From: Thermoleophilia bacterium
Lineage (GTDB): Bacteria > Actinomycetota > Thermoleophilia > BMS3ABIN01
DNA length: 64,000 nt
NCBI GenBank assembly: GCA_020053595.1
Contig: JAGVMV010000047.1
Coordinates: forward strand, 23,635 to 87,634
Direction of reading: 5' to 3'
Each line of letters starts with the position of its first letter. Positions within the stretch are counted from its first letter, which is position 1. The position numbers and the translations under genes are program-made. Below, in pieces: positions 25,043 through 34,120 of this stretch. The notes under the pieces are model-generated. The model did no database searches. It had not been told where the DNA came from and saw nothing but the letters and a program-made list of their open reading frames with translations.

Positions 25043-25980
25043 GTCACGGGAGTCACTGATGTCGTGGGCGTAGACGAAGGTGCCGTGGCGGTAGCAGACG
25101 GCTTGAGCGACCTCAGGATCGGGATGAGCAGGTCGGCCGTTGGTTTAACCCCGAAGGATCCCTTTTCTCCATAAAGCACGTAGACGAGGGACACCTGGCC
25201 GATGCGACTGTCGAGGTTATCGACCGAGGAAACATCGACGCCCTGGAATAATGGTATTTCCGAACGGGGAGCGTCCGTGGGTTCCGCGCCGGCCGAAAAC
25301 ACGCCGAGTTCCTTGAGATTTAGCAAAAACTGTTTCTCCAGGTCGGAATACGCCGGCGCCTGGTCGCTTTCCGAACGGGTGATTATTACAACCGCGTCCA
25401 CCGGGACGTCGTAGCTGCCGTTTATCGAATCGACCATTGTTCCCTGCAAAGTGGTGAGCAGTTTGGTGCCGCCGCTTCGGCCGATTTCGCGTGCCAGCTC
25501 GCGCCCCACGACTGTTATAAGGGTGGAATCATCAATTGTCGCGAACTGGGCATCGTTCTTCAATTCCGCCTTGATTTTGGCGGTAACCGCCGGCAGATCG
25601 AAGCGAGCGTTGAGTACCGTGTTGCTCACCACCTGGCCACCGGCGCCGTGAATAGCCGAGGTCAATTTCCGCTGTAGTTCATCACCAGCAGTGCTGGAAG
25701 CGACTATGGCGATGCGCTTGCCCTGGATGCGGCCGCCGACGATGAAGGGAAACGTATCATCCTGATAGCGCAGGTTGGTGGCACGCTCCCGGCCGAGCTG
25801 GTTGTTCTGGGTCTGGAGATCGTCGATATTGCGCTGGATATCTTCGACGAGGACATCCTGGCTCGTGTCGACCAGACCATTGTCGGAAAGGCTGATTCCC
25901 ACCAGCACGCCCAGGCCGAGGGCCAGGAAGACAGCCACCAGTGAGAGAAGATGATATCGCCAGGTTAACATCCTAGACAT
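25039..25980 (-). CDS. MctB-family protein (annotated copper transporter family)
   Basis: A 313-residue protein with the family's N-terminal signature YHLLSLVAVFLALGLGVLVG, a single membrane helix. A coiled-coil stretch follows (DLQTQNNQLGRERATNL), then a Rossmann-like domain (GKRIAIVASSTAGDE) and a threonine/proline-rich tail. The family is named after mycobacterial MctB but is widespread in Actinomycetota, where its function is less clear. Here it is flanked by overlapping envelope-polysaccharide genes, which argues for a cell-envelope role rather than copper handling (inference). Confidence 0.85.
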   Translation of the reverse strand: MSRMLTWRYHLLSLVAVFLALGLGVLVGISLSDNGLVDTSQDVLVEDIQRNIDDLQTQNNQLGRERATNLRYQDDTFPFIVGGRIQGKRIAIVASSTAGDELQRKLTSAIHGAGGQVVSNTVLNARFDLPAVTAKIKAELKNDAQFATIDDSTLITVVGRELAREIGRSGGTKLLTTLQGTMVDSINGSYDVPVDAVVIITRSESDQAPAYSDLEKQFLLNLKELGVFSAGAEPTDAPRSEIPLFQGVDVSSVDNLDSRIGQVSLVYVLYGEKGSFGVKPTADLLIPILRSLKPSATATAPSSTPTTSVTPVT

Positions 25981-27823
25981 TCACCAGCAGCCGGAACTTT
26001 ACCGCGATCAGGCTGGCCAGCGATTTAAGCTGGGGAGAGGTCGAAATCACAGCCGCCATTGGCACGGCGGCCGCGACCAGCAGGACGGCAATCTCCACTA
26101 CCAGCCTGACTGGAGAAGGGTCGGCCACAATTGCCGCCGCTCCGGGGCTCCGGTTTTGCCGGTCGCCGCGGCCGGCGTTCAGGCCAGGGTGCCTGGAGCT
26201 GTCCGGCAACGATTGTGCGGATCCGGCGAGGGACCAGTTGACCAGCCATCGCCAGGCCTCCGGGCCGGCCTCGCGCGCCTTCAATATCGCCAATAACACG
26301 ACCGGTGGCCCGAAAACCACCAGTACCCGCAGCGGTTTCTGAATTTCCATCGATACCGGTGTATGCCACCAGAAACTGTCAAAGAACATGACGCTGAAGG
26401 AGAATGCCAGTGCGGCGATGTACATGTAGCGCCAGGGTCTCAGGGCCACGAGACCCAACCCCAGGGTCAGGTACCAGGGCTGGAACCAGAAAAGCGCCAG
26501 AGGTGTCAGCAATGCCAGCCCGGCAGAAGCCGAAACCAGCCCGTTAAAATCCTTCACGCCGATCAGATGCCAGACCAGATAAGCAACCAGGATCGCCGCC
26601 AGGGTCACCTGGACGATGATGTTTGATACTGAAAGCTGAAGGTGCCCGGCGGCAGTATCACGGATCAGCGCTGAAATCGTGTTGTTTGTCTTCTGCCCGA
26701 CCGTAAACAGGTAGAGGAAAGTATCTTTGCCCACCCAGAGTGGCAGATAGCTCAAGGTGGTGACGACCACGGCCAGGGCCAGCGAACTGGCGGCAACAGC
26801 GATTTGCTTGCCCCTGCCCCGTTGCTTCCGGATAACCAGGGCCACATAGACCAGCAGCATCGGCAGGGTGACGAACTTGACCAGGGTGGCCAGGGTAAAA
26901 CAGAAGACGCCGATCAGATAGCGTTTGTCCAGGTAACAGAGCAGGCCGGCCAGGACCAGTGCCAGCATCAGGATATCGTTGTGGGCGTTGGCTACCACCA
27001 GCGTCAGGATAAACGGGTTCCAGCCGTAAAAGACCAGTGCCTTGCGCTCAAGGCCGGGTTTGATCCGGGAGGCGATCTTCCAGATCAGTACCAGGTTCAC
27101 AAGATTCAGGCTGATAAAAAAGCCCCGGAAGAGCAGCAGGTTGGCGGCCACGCCGTCCCCGGCGATTCGCGCCAGCAGGGCGGTGACATATACATGCAGT
27201 GAGCCATATACAGAACCGGTGCCGACCCAGCCACCGAGGCTGAAAAATGGGTCCTGCGGGAAATATGTCGCCGGCACCACCAGTGGATTCTCCCCGTAGA
27301 AGGCAAAGATTCGGCCGTGCCGGATGTAGTCAAAGACATCTGTCGAAAGCAGGAACGGCGTGATGAACATCAGCAGATGAAAAACAATGGAAAAGGCGAA
27401 GATGATACGATTGTTGCGGTCAGACCAGATGCCCGGTCGTCGCTTCTCATCGGAACCGTCTGTCAGATCCGCCTGCTCACCACGCTCCCCCGCCAGGTCT
27501 CCTGTTGATTCCGAATCCGCGCTGTCTCCCGCGCCGACAGCCCTGAGCGCCAGGAGATAGAATCCGAACAGTATCAGGGCATTCAGGCTGATGACCCCAT
27601 AGAGGATATAATAATTGGAAAGCTCGAAGCCGCTCTCCGGCAACGCCAGATATGGTGGAAAAAAACTGCGGTCGGTGTTCGGAATGAAGAAGGCGACAAG
27701 GGCGAAAAGCGTGAAGCCAAGCAGGCAGACCGATCCCGATAAAAGCAGCGCGGGCAACGGGTTGGCGCTTCGGACCCGCCAGAGGTCTTTGATTTTCTGC
27801 TGAGCTGTTATCGGGTATCTCAT
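25973..27823 (-). CDS. Polytopic glycosyltransferase, MptB-like alpha-mannosyltransferase
   Basis: A 616-residue GT-C-type membrane protein with about 13 hydrophobic segments. The first is LLLSGSVCLLGFTLFALVAFF, followed by a luminal loop. A key acidic pair lies in STDVFDYIRHGRIFAFYGENP, typical of polyprenol-phosphate-sugar-dependent enzymes such as MptB. Further landmarks are FYGWNPFILTLVVANAHNDI and WFQPWYLTLGLGLVALRP. The long C-terminal tail is poorly conserved. It overlaps the MctB-family gene by eight bases. The nearby GT2 enzyme could supply its donor. The sugar and acceptor are unknown. Confidence 0.75.
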   Translation of the reverse strand: MRYPITAQQKIKDLWRVRSANPLPALLLSGSVCLLGFTLFALVAFFIPNTDRSFFPPYLALPESGFELSNYYILYGVISLNALILFGFYLLALRAVGAGDSADSESTGDLAGERGEQADLTDGSDEKRRPGIWSDRNNRIIFAFSIVFHLLMFITPFLLSTDVFDYIRHGRIFAFYGENPLVVPATYFPQDPFFSLGGWVGTGSVYGSLHVYVTALLARIAGDGVAANLLLFRGFFISLNLVNLVLIWKIASRIKPGLERKALVFYGWNPFILTLVVANAHNDILMLALVLAGLLCYLDKRYLIGVFCFTLATLVKFVTLPMLLVYVALVIRKQRGRGKQIAVAASSLALAVVVTTLSYLPLWVGKDTFLYLFTVGQKTNNTISALIRDTAAGHLQLSVSNIIVQVTLAAILVAYLVWHLIGVKDFNGLVSASAGLALLTPLALFWFQPWYLTLGLGLVALRPWRYMYIAALAFSFSVMFFDSFWWHTPVSMEIQKPLRVLVVFGPPVVLLAILKAREAGPEAWRWLVNWSLAGSAQSLPDSSRHPGLNAGRGDRQNRSPGAAAIVADPSPVRLVVEIAVLLVAAAVPMAAVISTSPQLKSLASLIAVKFRLLVNV

Positions 27824-28015
27824 ATTTTCGGGTTGATCTGCCAGGTGGGTGGACAGGCTTTTGCAGAGCTGCCGGGAAGGATATTCTCTTTAACCGCAAT
27901 ATCTTATAGAAAGAAGCTGAAATGCTCAAGGCGCCAGCAAGCGATGGCATTCATTCCTTTGTCATGGCAGCGGTGAATGTGAGCGAGGACGGGCCGACTG
28001 GCAACTATCCCTGTT

Positions 28016-28043
28016 TTGTACTTGAACGAGCTTACTCTATACT
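28016..28043 (+). promoter_or_regulatory. Candidate sigma-70-type promoter of the amidohydrolase gene
   Basis: TTGTAC (28016-28021), a 16-base spacer, then TATACT (28038-28043). It lies about 60 bases upstream of the amidohydrolase start in a 281-base gap after the divergent mannosyltransferase-like gene. No other structure was seen in that gap. Confidence 0.45.
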
Positions 28044-28104
28044 TACGCTCGTTGGCTGCCGATAAACGCCGTCAGCCAATTCCTGCGACAGGAGGATGAA
28101 TTTA

Positions 28105-29502
28105 ATGACTGACAGAGAGGGAACGGTCGGGGCCTCCGCCGACAGTGGCGACGGTATCAGGATTTTCAGCGCCACCTGGGTGCTGCCCATCGTTTCCGAT
28201 CCTCTTCATAAAGGCGCCGTGGCAGTCGCGGGCGACAAAATCATACAGGTCGGCACCCTGAACGCCCTGACCGAGGCCTATCCGGGCGCCGAAGTCACTG
28301 ATTTCCACCACGCGATCATCACACCAGGTTTTGTAAACTGTCACAGCCATCTGGAATACGCCGTTTTTCGGGGGTTGCTGGATAACAAGAACTTTGGTCC
28401 CTGGATGCTCGAATTCATCGATCAAAAGGCCAAGCTTTCCAGGGCTGATTATGAGGTCAGCTCCCTTCTGGGCGCCTCAGAGTGTGTCTCTTCCGGTGTC
28501 ACTACCGTTGGTGAGTCCATGTATTCGGGCGCCAGCCTGGCGGCCATGAGGCAGGCGGGGCTGAGGGCTCGCGCCTACCAGGAAGTTTTTGGGCTCGATG
28601 ACAACAAGATCGACGAAACCATCTCGATGCTCACCGATACCCTGGATGAACTCGAGCAGGAGTCGGGAGAGCTGATTGAGATCGGCATCTTTCCCCACGC
28701 GACCTATACGGTAAGCGCCAGCCTCTATCGGGCGATTGCCGAATTGGGCCGGCAGAGGGGCATGAAAATCGCGACGCACCTGGCCGAGAGCAAAGAGGAA
28801 TCGGTCTACATACGCTCCGGCTCCGGTGTTCTTGCTCTCGACCTGCGTGAGAAGGTGGGCTGGGACTACCTGAGCCACGAACCTTTCGGCGTGACCCCGA
28901 TCAAATACCTGCAGCAGTGGAATGTCTTCAGCTCCGACTTCATGGCTGTCCATTGCGTGTACGCGGGGCCAGCGGACATCGAGGCGCTGGCCAGATATGA
29001 CGTGGCTATCGCCCATTGTCCCAAGAGTAACGCCAAGCTGGGTTGTGGCATCGCTCCGCTGCCGGCATTCCTGCGGGCGGGCATTCGCGTGGGTTTTGGC
29101 ACCGACAGTCCGGCCAGCAGCAACATCATGGACATGTTCGGCGAGATGCGCACCGCCATCTTTCTGCATCGCGGCTCCGAGCGTGACGTCAACGTCCTCA
29201 GCGCCGCCGAATGCGTGCAGATGGCGACCCTGGGTGGCGCCAGGGCCCTGGGTATGGAGGACCAGATAGGATCACTGGAGCCCGGCAAGCAGGCGGATTT
29301 CGTGGCCATCGACATGGAGTACAGCCACTTCACTCCCATCCACGACCCATACTCGGCACTGGTATATGGCGCCAATCAGGAGGATGTCTTCTTCACCATG
29401 GTCGCCGGCCGCCCGTTGTACACCAGGAAGGTGCTGCTGACTCTCGATGATGAGAAGATCACCGCGGACGCTCTGGATGCCAAGGAGAAGCTCTGGCGCT
29501 AG
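28105..29502 (+). CDS. Metal-dependent amidohydrolase, ATZ/TRZ-type deaminase family
   Basis: A 465-residue TIM-barrel deaminase/hydrolase. Metal ligands are visible as HSHLE (HxH), the histidine in ATHLAES, the histidine in MAVHCVYAG, and the aspartate in GFGTDSPASSN. ARALGMEDQIGSLEPGKQADFVAID is the usual C-terminal segment returning to the beta-sandwich. Relatives deaminate S-adenosylhomocysteine, methylthioadenosine or 6-aminodeoxyfutalosine; the substrate cannot be told from sequence by eye. ATG 28105 is preferred since AGGAGG (28090-28095) abuts the earlier ATG 28096 and is nine bases from 28105. It is a single-gene unit. Confidence 0.88.
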   Translation: MTDREGTVGASADSGDGIRIFSATWVLPIVSDPLHKGAVAVAGDKIIQVGTLNALTEAYPGAEVTDFHHAIITPGFVNCHSHLEYAVFRGLLDNKNFGPWMLEFIDQKAKLSRADYEVSSLLGASECVSSGVTTVGESMYSGASLAAMRQAGLRARAYQEVFGLDDNKIDETISMLTDTLDELEQESGELIEIGIFPHATYTVSASLYRAIAELGRQRGMKIATHLAESKEESVYIRSGSGVLALDLREKVGWDYLSHEPFGVTPIKYLQQWNVFSSDFMAVHCVYAGPADIEALARYDVAIAHCPKSNAKLGCGIAPLPAFLRAGIRVGFGTDSPASSNIMDMFGEMRTAIFLHRGSERDVNVLSAAECVQMATLGGARALGMEDQIGSLEPGKQADFVAIDMEYSHFTPIHDPYSALVYGANQEDVFFTMVAGRPLYTRKVLLTLDDEKITADALDAKEKLWR

Positions 29503-29529
29503 ATCCATATTGCCGTCACGGCAGGGATA

Positions 29530-29559
29530 TTCGCTTTTCCGCCGAATGTAACGTATAAT
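29530..29559 (+). promoter_or_regulatory. Candidate promoter of the DEAD-box helicase gene
   Basis: A perfect -10 hexamer TATAAT stands at 29554-29559. The -35 (TTCGCT at 29530-29535, 18-base spacer) is poor. The transcript would have a leader of about 115 bases before the TTG start, common for cold-inducible RNA helicases, but I see no defined element there. Confidence 0.4.
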
Positions 29560-29682
29560 CCACCTTGTATATCCACGGAAGACTCGGTTGTCCCCCTGTT
29601 CCTTTTCTGAACCCATAGGATCAACTGCGTCTGCTACATGCAGTGCGATCCCCCAATGGGCGCACAGAAAAGGAGTTCAGTT

Positions 29683-30927
29683 TTGTTCGAAAATCTAGGT
29701 TTGGAAGAGCGCCTGCTCAAGGGCGTTAAAGCTATGGGCTATACCACGCCCACCCCCATCCAGGAAAAGGCAATCCCCGTAGCGCTCGAAGGCAAGGATA
29801 TCGTCGGCTGCGCCCAGACGGGCACCGGCAAGACCGCCGCCTTCATCCTGCCGCTGTTGCAGCGTATGGGCACACAGCGCGGAGTCAAGGCGCTGGTAGT
29901 AACACCGACCCGCGAGCTGGCGGGTCAGATCGAGGATGTCGCCCGTGAGTGCACACGCTTCACCGGGCAGAAGGTAACCGCGGTTTACGGCGGCGTCGGT
30001 TATCAGCCGCAGAAAGACAAACTGCGGCGCGGCGTCGATCTATTGGTGGCAACACCCGGCCGGCTGCTGGATCTCCAGAGCCGCGGCGATGTCGACCTGA
30101 GCAAGGTCGAGGTTCTCGTCCTGGACGAAGCTGACCGTATGCTCGACATGGGCTTCTGGCCCGACGTCAAGCGTATCATCAACCTGATGCCGGCAAAGCG
30201 CCAGAACCTGCTCTTCTCGGCGACCATGTCCCATCAGGTATTGGGAGTCGTCGGTTCCACTCTGAACAATCCCGTCCGCATCGATGTGGCGCCGAGCGCC
30301 ACGCCGATCGAGGCCATCGACCAGGCGGTTTATCCCGTTGGCAGCACCCAGAAAGGTGACCTGCTGGTACGCCTGCTTGAGGAGCGCGACCTTGACCGAG
30401 TGCTGGTCTTCACCCGCACCAAGCATCGCGCCGACCGTGTCTGCCGCACCCTGTCCCGCAAGGGCATCAATGGCGTGGCCATCCACTCCAACCGCACCCA
30501 GTCCCAGCGTCAGCAGGCGCTCGACGGCTTCAAGAGCGGCAAGTACCGTGTACTGGTCGCCACTGACATCGTCGCCCGCGGCATTGACGTGGATAACATC
30601 TCGCACGTCATCAACTTCGATCTTCCCAACAAGGCCGAGGACTACGTCCATCGCATCGGCCGTACGGCTCGTGCCGGCAACGACGGCACGGCGCTGAGTT
30701 TCCTGGCGTCAGAAGAAGCCTCCTCGCTGCGCGAGATCGAGGGATTGATCGGTACGACGCTCAGGTGTGAGGACGTAGAGGGCTTTGATTACGACTACCG
30801 TGTCGTGCCCAGCCCCGACCGTGAGGCAACCAAGGTGCGGAAGCTAGTTTACAATGGTGGCGCCCTGTCCGGTAAACGCAAGCGCGGCCGCAAGCGCCCG
30901 ACTCGCAGCATGGCTGGCGCCCGGTAA
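29683..30927 (+). CDS. DEAD-box ATP-dependent RNA helicase, RhlE-like
   Basis: A 414-residue helicase with the full motif set: Q motif TPTPIQEKAIP, I AQTGTGKT, Ia PTRELAGQ, Ib ATPGRLLD, II LDEADRMLDMGF, III FSAT, IV VFTRTK, V ATDIVARGID, VI HRIGRTARAG. The C-terminus ends in a short basic tail (GKRKRGRKRPTRS), as in RhlE, for RNA binding. The start was set to TTG 29683 (MFENLGLEERLL), eight bases after AAAGGAG; the longer frame from 29638 lacks family resemblance. It unwinds RNA duplexes in ribosome assembly or RNA decay (family knowledge). A rho-independent terminator follows. Confidence 0.93.
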   Translation: MFENLGLEERLLKGVKAMGYTTPTPIQEKAIPVALEGKDIVGCAQTGTGKTAAFILPLLQRMGTQRGVKALVVTPTRELAGQIEDVARECTRFTGQKVTAVYGGVGYQPQKDKLRRGVDLLVATPGRLLDLQSRGDVDLSKVEVLVLDEADRMLDMGFWPDVKRIINLMPAKRQNLLFSATMSHQVLGVVGSTLNNPVRIDVAPSATPIEAIDQAVYPVGSTQKGDLLVRLLEERDLDRVLVFTRTKHRADRVCRTLSRKGINGVAIHSNRTQSQRQQALDGFKSGKYRVLVATDIVARGIDVDNISHVINFDLPNKAEDYVHRIGRTARAGNDGTALSFLASEEASSLREIEGLIGTTLRCEDVEGFDYDYRVVPSPDREATKVRKLVYNGGALSGKRKRGRKRPTRSMAGAR

Positions 30928-30952
30928 GGACAGAAATATGGAAAGCAAATCA

Positions 30953-30976
30953 AGGGGCCCTTCGGGGCTCCTTTTT
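30953..30976 (+). terminator. Rho-independent terminator after the RNA helicase gene
   Basis: AGGGGCCC, a TTCG tetraloop, and GGGCTCCT form an eight-pair stem with one G-T pair, followed by a run of five T (30972-30976). It ends the single-gene helicase transcript. Confidence 0.9.
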
Positions 30977-31105
30977 CATTCCAGATCCCAGGCTGCTCCA
31001 GAGTCATTCCGCATGATCCCGGAACAGTTCATTTCAGTTTCTATGCTAGCAGCGCCGCTTCCGCTATAATATTCCGGGCTTCAATTCCCCAAACAGAAAA
31101 TTATT

Positions 31106-31768
31106 ATGTTAATGAATCGTAAAAGAATCAATCGCTGGACCCGCTGGTTCGCCATCATCATGGCGGCCGCATTTGCGCTGGGTACGGTATTCCTGGGCGT
31201 AGGTTCTTCGACCGGCAACCTGTTCTCCGGCTGCTCAAAGAGCAGCACGCCGGGTTCGCTGTCAGCCAGCAGTACCTTTGAAGAGCGCGTGGCATTCTTT
31301 GAAGACCAGATCAAGCAGAATCCCCAGGACAAGGATTCCATGCTGGCGCTGGCAAATCTCTATGCGGACCCAACTGTCGGCCGCTACGACGACGCCATCA
31401 ATTACTATAACCAGTATCTGGTGCTGTCTCCGAAAAATCCGGATATTCTCATGCTGATCGGCAAGGCCAGCATGGATAAGGGCGACGCGGAGGGCGCGAT
31501 CAAGGCATATACCGAGGTGACCCAGGTGGCGCCGACCAACGCTTTTGCTTACTTCAAGCTAGGCGAGGCGGCCAAAAATAGTGGCCAGAACCAGGTCGCC
31601 ATCCTTTCCTGGACCAAATATCTCGAGTTAAACCCGAACGACCCGAACGTCCAGCTGATCAAGGACGAGATCGCCAAGCTTGTCGCTCTGCCGCCTGTAT
31701 CGACGCAGCCGACAACGATGGTGCCGGGAAGCCCCGGAACCTCGATTCCGCTGACACCGACTTCATAG
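31106..31768 (+). CDS. Membrane-anchored tetratricopeptide repeat (TPR) protein
   Basis: A 220-residue protein with a basic start and one hydrophobic helix (WFAIIMAAAFALGTVFLGVG), a lone cysteine (FSGCSKS), then about three TPR units (for example AMLALANLYADPTVGRYDDA-like, DILMLIGKASMDKGDAEGA and AFAYFKLGEAAKNSGQNQVA), and a Thr/Pro-rich tail. It probably acts as an outward-facing scaffold. Start at ATG 31106 or 31112. It is separated from topA by about 120 bases. The partner is unknown. Confidence 0.75.
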   Translation: MLMNRKRINRWTRWFAIIMAAAFALGTVFLGVGSSTGNLFSGCSKSSTPGSLSASSTFEERVAFFEDQIKQNPQDKDSMLALANLYADPTVGRYDDAINYYNQYLVLSPKNPDILMLIGKASMDKGDAEGAIKAYTEVTQVAPTNAFAYFKLGEAAKNSGQNQVAILSWTKYLELNPNDPNVQLIKDEIAKLVALPPVSTQPTTMVPGSPGTSIPLTPTS

Positions 31769-31891
31769 CAGTTACCGGGCGCTGAAGGCCCTGAGTATCG
31801 ACATCCACTCTCCGGATGTGCTATAAACCATCCTTGCCTGCGGTCGATACAAGGACTGTTTTAGGGGCTCATACTTTACAGAGGTGCTTCT

Positions 31892-34045
31892 TTGAAACTG
31901 ATAATCACGGAAAAAGACACGGCGGCCAAGAAAATCTCAAACATTCTGGCCGGTGGCAAGGTCACGACGGGGTCATACCAGAAGATCCCTATTTACACTT
32001 TTACAGCAGACGGCCAGGACTACGCCTGTGTCGGGCTCAAGGGCCACATCGTGCAACTGGAGTATCCGGAGGAGTTTTCTGACTGGCGCAAGGTGGAGCC
32101 CAAAGCGCTCATCGATGCCGAGCTGATCAAGTCTCCTTCGGCCAAATCAGTGGTGAACGCGCTTAAAAAAACAGCCAAGGATTGTGACAGCGTTATCATC
32201 GCCACCGACTTCGACCGCGAAGGCGAACTCATCGGCCTGGAGGCGCTGGAGCAGGTTGTCGAGGCCAACCCGGCGCTGTCTCAGGGCGTACGCCGGGCGC
32301 GCTACTCAGCCCTGATTGCCGAAGAGATCAACCGGGCTTTCTCCGAGACTACCGAACTTTCGATTCCCCTGGCCCAGGCTGGCGAGGCCCGTCAGGACAT
32401 AGACCTTATCTGGGGCGCCACACTCACCCGGTTTATATCACTGGCTACCTCGCGGCTGGGCAACCAGTTCCTTTCCGTGGGAAGGGTACAAAGCCCGACC
32501 CTGGCTCTGATCGTCGAGCGCGAGCTGGAACGGCGGGCTTTCATCGCGGTTCCGTACTGGCAGATTTTCGCGGACGTCAAATCGTCCCAGGGGGATTTTA
32601 CCGCCCAGCACAAGACCGACCGTTTCCTGGACAAGACCGAATCCGACGCCGCTCTGGCCAAGGCCGGAGCCGCCACGACCGGCAAGGTGACCTCGGTCAA
32701 ATCCACTCAGAAGAAACTGCAGCCACCGGCGCCGTTCAATACCACCGCCTACACCAAGGCGGCAACGGCGCTGGGCTTTTCAGCTGCACGGGCCATACGC
32801 CTGGCGGAGGATCTTTACCTGGGTGGTTTCATCAGTTATCCCAGAACCGACAATACCGTGTACCCGCTCTCACTGGATCTGCGCGAGATCCTTGGAGAGC
32901 TGAAGAAGAGCTCCGAGCTGGGCGCGGCGGCCGGCGAGCTGCTGGCACGGCCTGAACTCACGCCGACGCGCGGCAAGAAACAGACTACGGACCACCCGCC
33001 GATCTACCCCGTCGGCGTTCCCGGAGCCGGCGATAAAATGGACGATGCCCACTGGAAGGTCTGGTTCCTGGTGGCGCGGCGTTTTCTGGCGACACTCAGC
33101 GACGAGGCCATATCCGAGAGTAACCGCGTCGACCTGGAGATCGGCGAGGAGCCTTTCGCCGTCAAGGGTTCGCGTATCGTCAAGGACGGCTGGCTGGGAG
33201 TCTATCCCTACGGACGCAGCAAGGACGTCGAGGTTCCGCGCCTGCAAGAGGGCGAAGAGGTACAAGTGGAGCGGGTCTACGACGAGCAGAAGGAAACCCA
33301 GCCGCCGGGCCGTTACGGCCAGGGCCGTCTGATCGAGTTGATGGAGCAGAACGGCCTTGGCACCAAGGCCACCCGCCACAGCATAATCCAGAACCTCTAT
33401 GACCGGGGCTATATCAAGAACACCCCGGTGGAGCCGACCGAGACCGGCATCGGCATGGTCGAGGCGCTCAATACCTATGCCGACCGCATCACCAAGCCAC
33501 AGATGACAGCGGAGTTGGAGGAGGAGATGAACTCCATCGCCGAGCAGGCAATGACCAAGGACGAAGTGGTCAAGCGCTCGCGTGAACTGCTGCATCTGGC
33601 GTACGCCTCGCTGGAGGAGCACAAGGAAGAGCTGGCCGGCATCATCGTCAAGGGCATCCAGGAGGACAAGGTCGTCGGCACCTGCCCCAAGTGCGGCAAG
33701 CCGCTGAAGATCATCCGCTCCAAGAAGACCAAGAAGCGCTTCATCGGTTGCGACGGCTACCCGGATTGCGATAGCACCTATCCGCTGCCGCAGATGGGCA
33801 GGCTCATCCCCATGCATGTGGAATGCCCTTCGTGCCATACGCCCAAGGTCAAGATCATCACCCGGGGACGCCGTCCCTGGGAGCTCTGCATCGATCCCGA
33901 CTGCCCGACCAAGGATGAATACAAGAAGAAGGCTGTGGCGCGGAAGGCAGAGAAAGCTGCGGAAGCAGCGGCCACGCCGTCCGCCAAGGTGAAAAAAGCA
34001 GCTGCGGCGACGAAGGTTGTCAGGAAGAAGAAAAAAGCTTCCTGA
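31892..34045 (+). CDS. topA: Type IA DNA topoisomerase I, archaeal-type
   Basis: A 717-residue type IA topoisomerase that relaxes negative supercoils. The toprim domain starts MKLIITEKDTAAKKISNIL and contains ATDFDREGELIGLEAL (DxD type). The active-site tyrosine lies in FISYPRTDNTVYP. Two C-terminal zinc fingers follow (CPKCGKPLKI ... GCDGYPDCDS and CPSCHTPKVK ... CIDPDCP), then a Lys/Ala-rich tail ending KKKKAS. The N-terminus and GLKGHIVQLEYPEEFSDW match archaeal topoisomerase I rather than the bacterial MKLVIVESPAKAKTI type. It nevertheless occupies the actinobacterial topA position before tmk and holB. The start is TTG 31892. Confidence 0.92.
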   Translation: MKLIITEKDTAAKKISNILAGGKVTTGSYQKIPIYTFTADGQDYACVGLKGHIVQLEYPEEFSDWRKVEPKALIDAELIKSPSAKSVVNALKKTAKDCDSVIIATDFDREGELIGLEALEQVVEANPALSQGVRRARYSALIAEEINRAFSETTELSIPLAQAGEARQDIDLIWGATLTRFISLATSRLGNQFLSVGRVQSPTLALIVERELERRAFIAVPYWQIFADVKSSQGDFTAQHKTDRFLDKTESDAALAKAGAATTGKVTSVKSTQKKLQPPAPFNTTAYTKAATALGFSAARAIRLAEDLYLGGFISYPRTDNTVYPLSLDLREILGELKKSSELGAAAGELLARPELTPTRGKKQTTDHPPIYPVGVPGAGDKMDDAHWKVWFLVARRFLATLSDEAISESNRVDLEIGEEPFAVKGSRIVKDGWLGVYPYGRSKDVEVPRLQEGEEVQVERVYDEQKETQPPGRYGQGRLIELMEQNGLGTKATRHSIIQNLYDRGYIKNTPVEPTETGIGMVEALNTYADRITKPQMTAELEEEMNSIAEQAMTKDEVVKRSRELLHLAYASLEEHKEELAGIIVKGIQEDKVVGTCPKCGKPLKIIRSKKTKKRFIGCDGYPDCDSTYPLPQMGRLIPMHVECPSCHTPKVKIITRGRRPWELCIDPDCPTKDEYKKKAVARKAEKAAEAAATPSAKVKKAAAATKVVRKKKKAS

Positions 34046-34120
34046 TCACGTTGGCGGCAAGTAAAGCGCTACCATAAGTAGAATCTTGAGCCGGATCAGC
34101 TGAATTTCCTGGGGAGCTCC

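Noticed and set aside
32870..33838. 322-codon minus-strand frame opposite topA
   Set aside because: Antisense shadow of the topoisomerase gene; leucine/glycine/aspartate-rich with no motifs.
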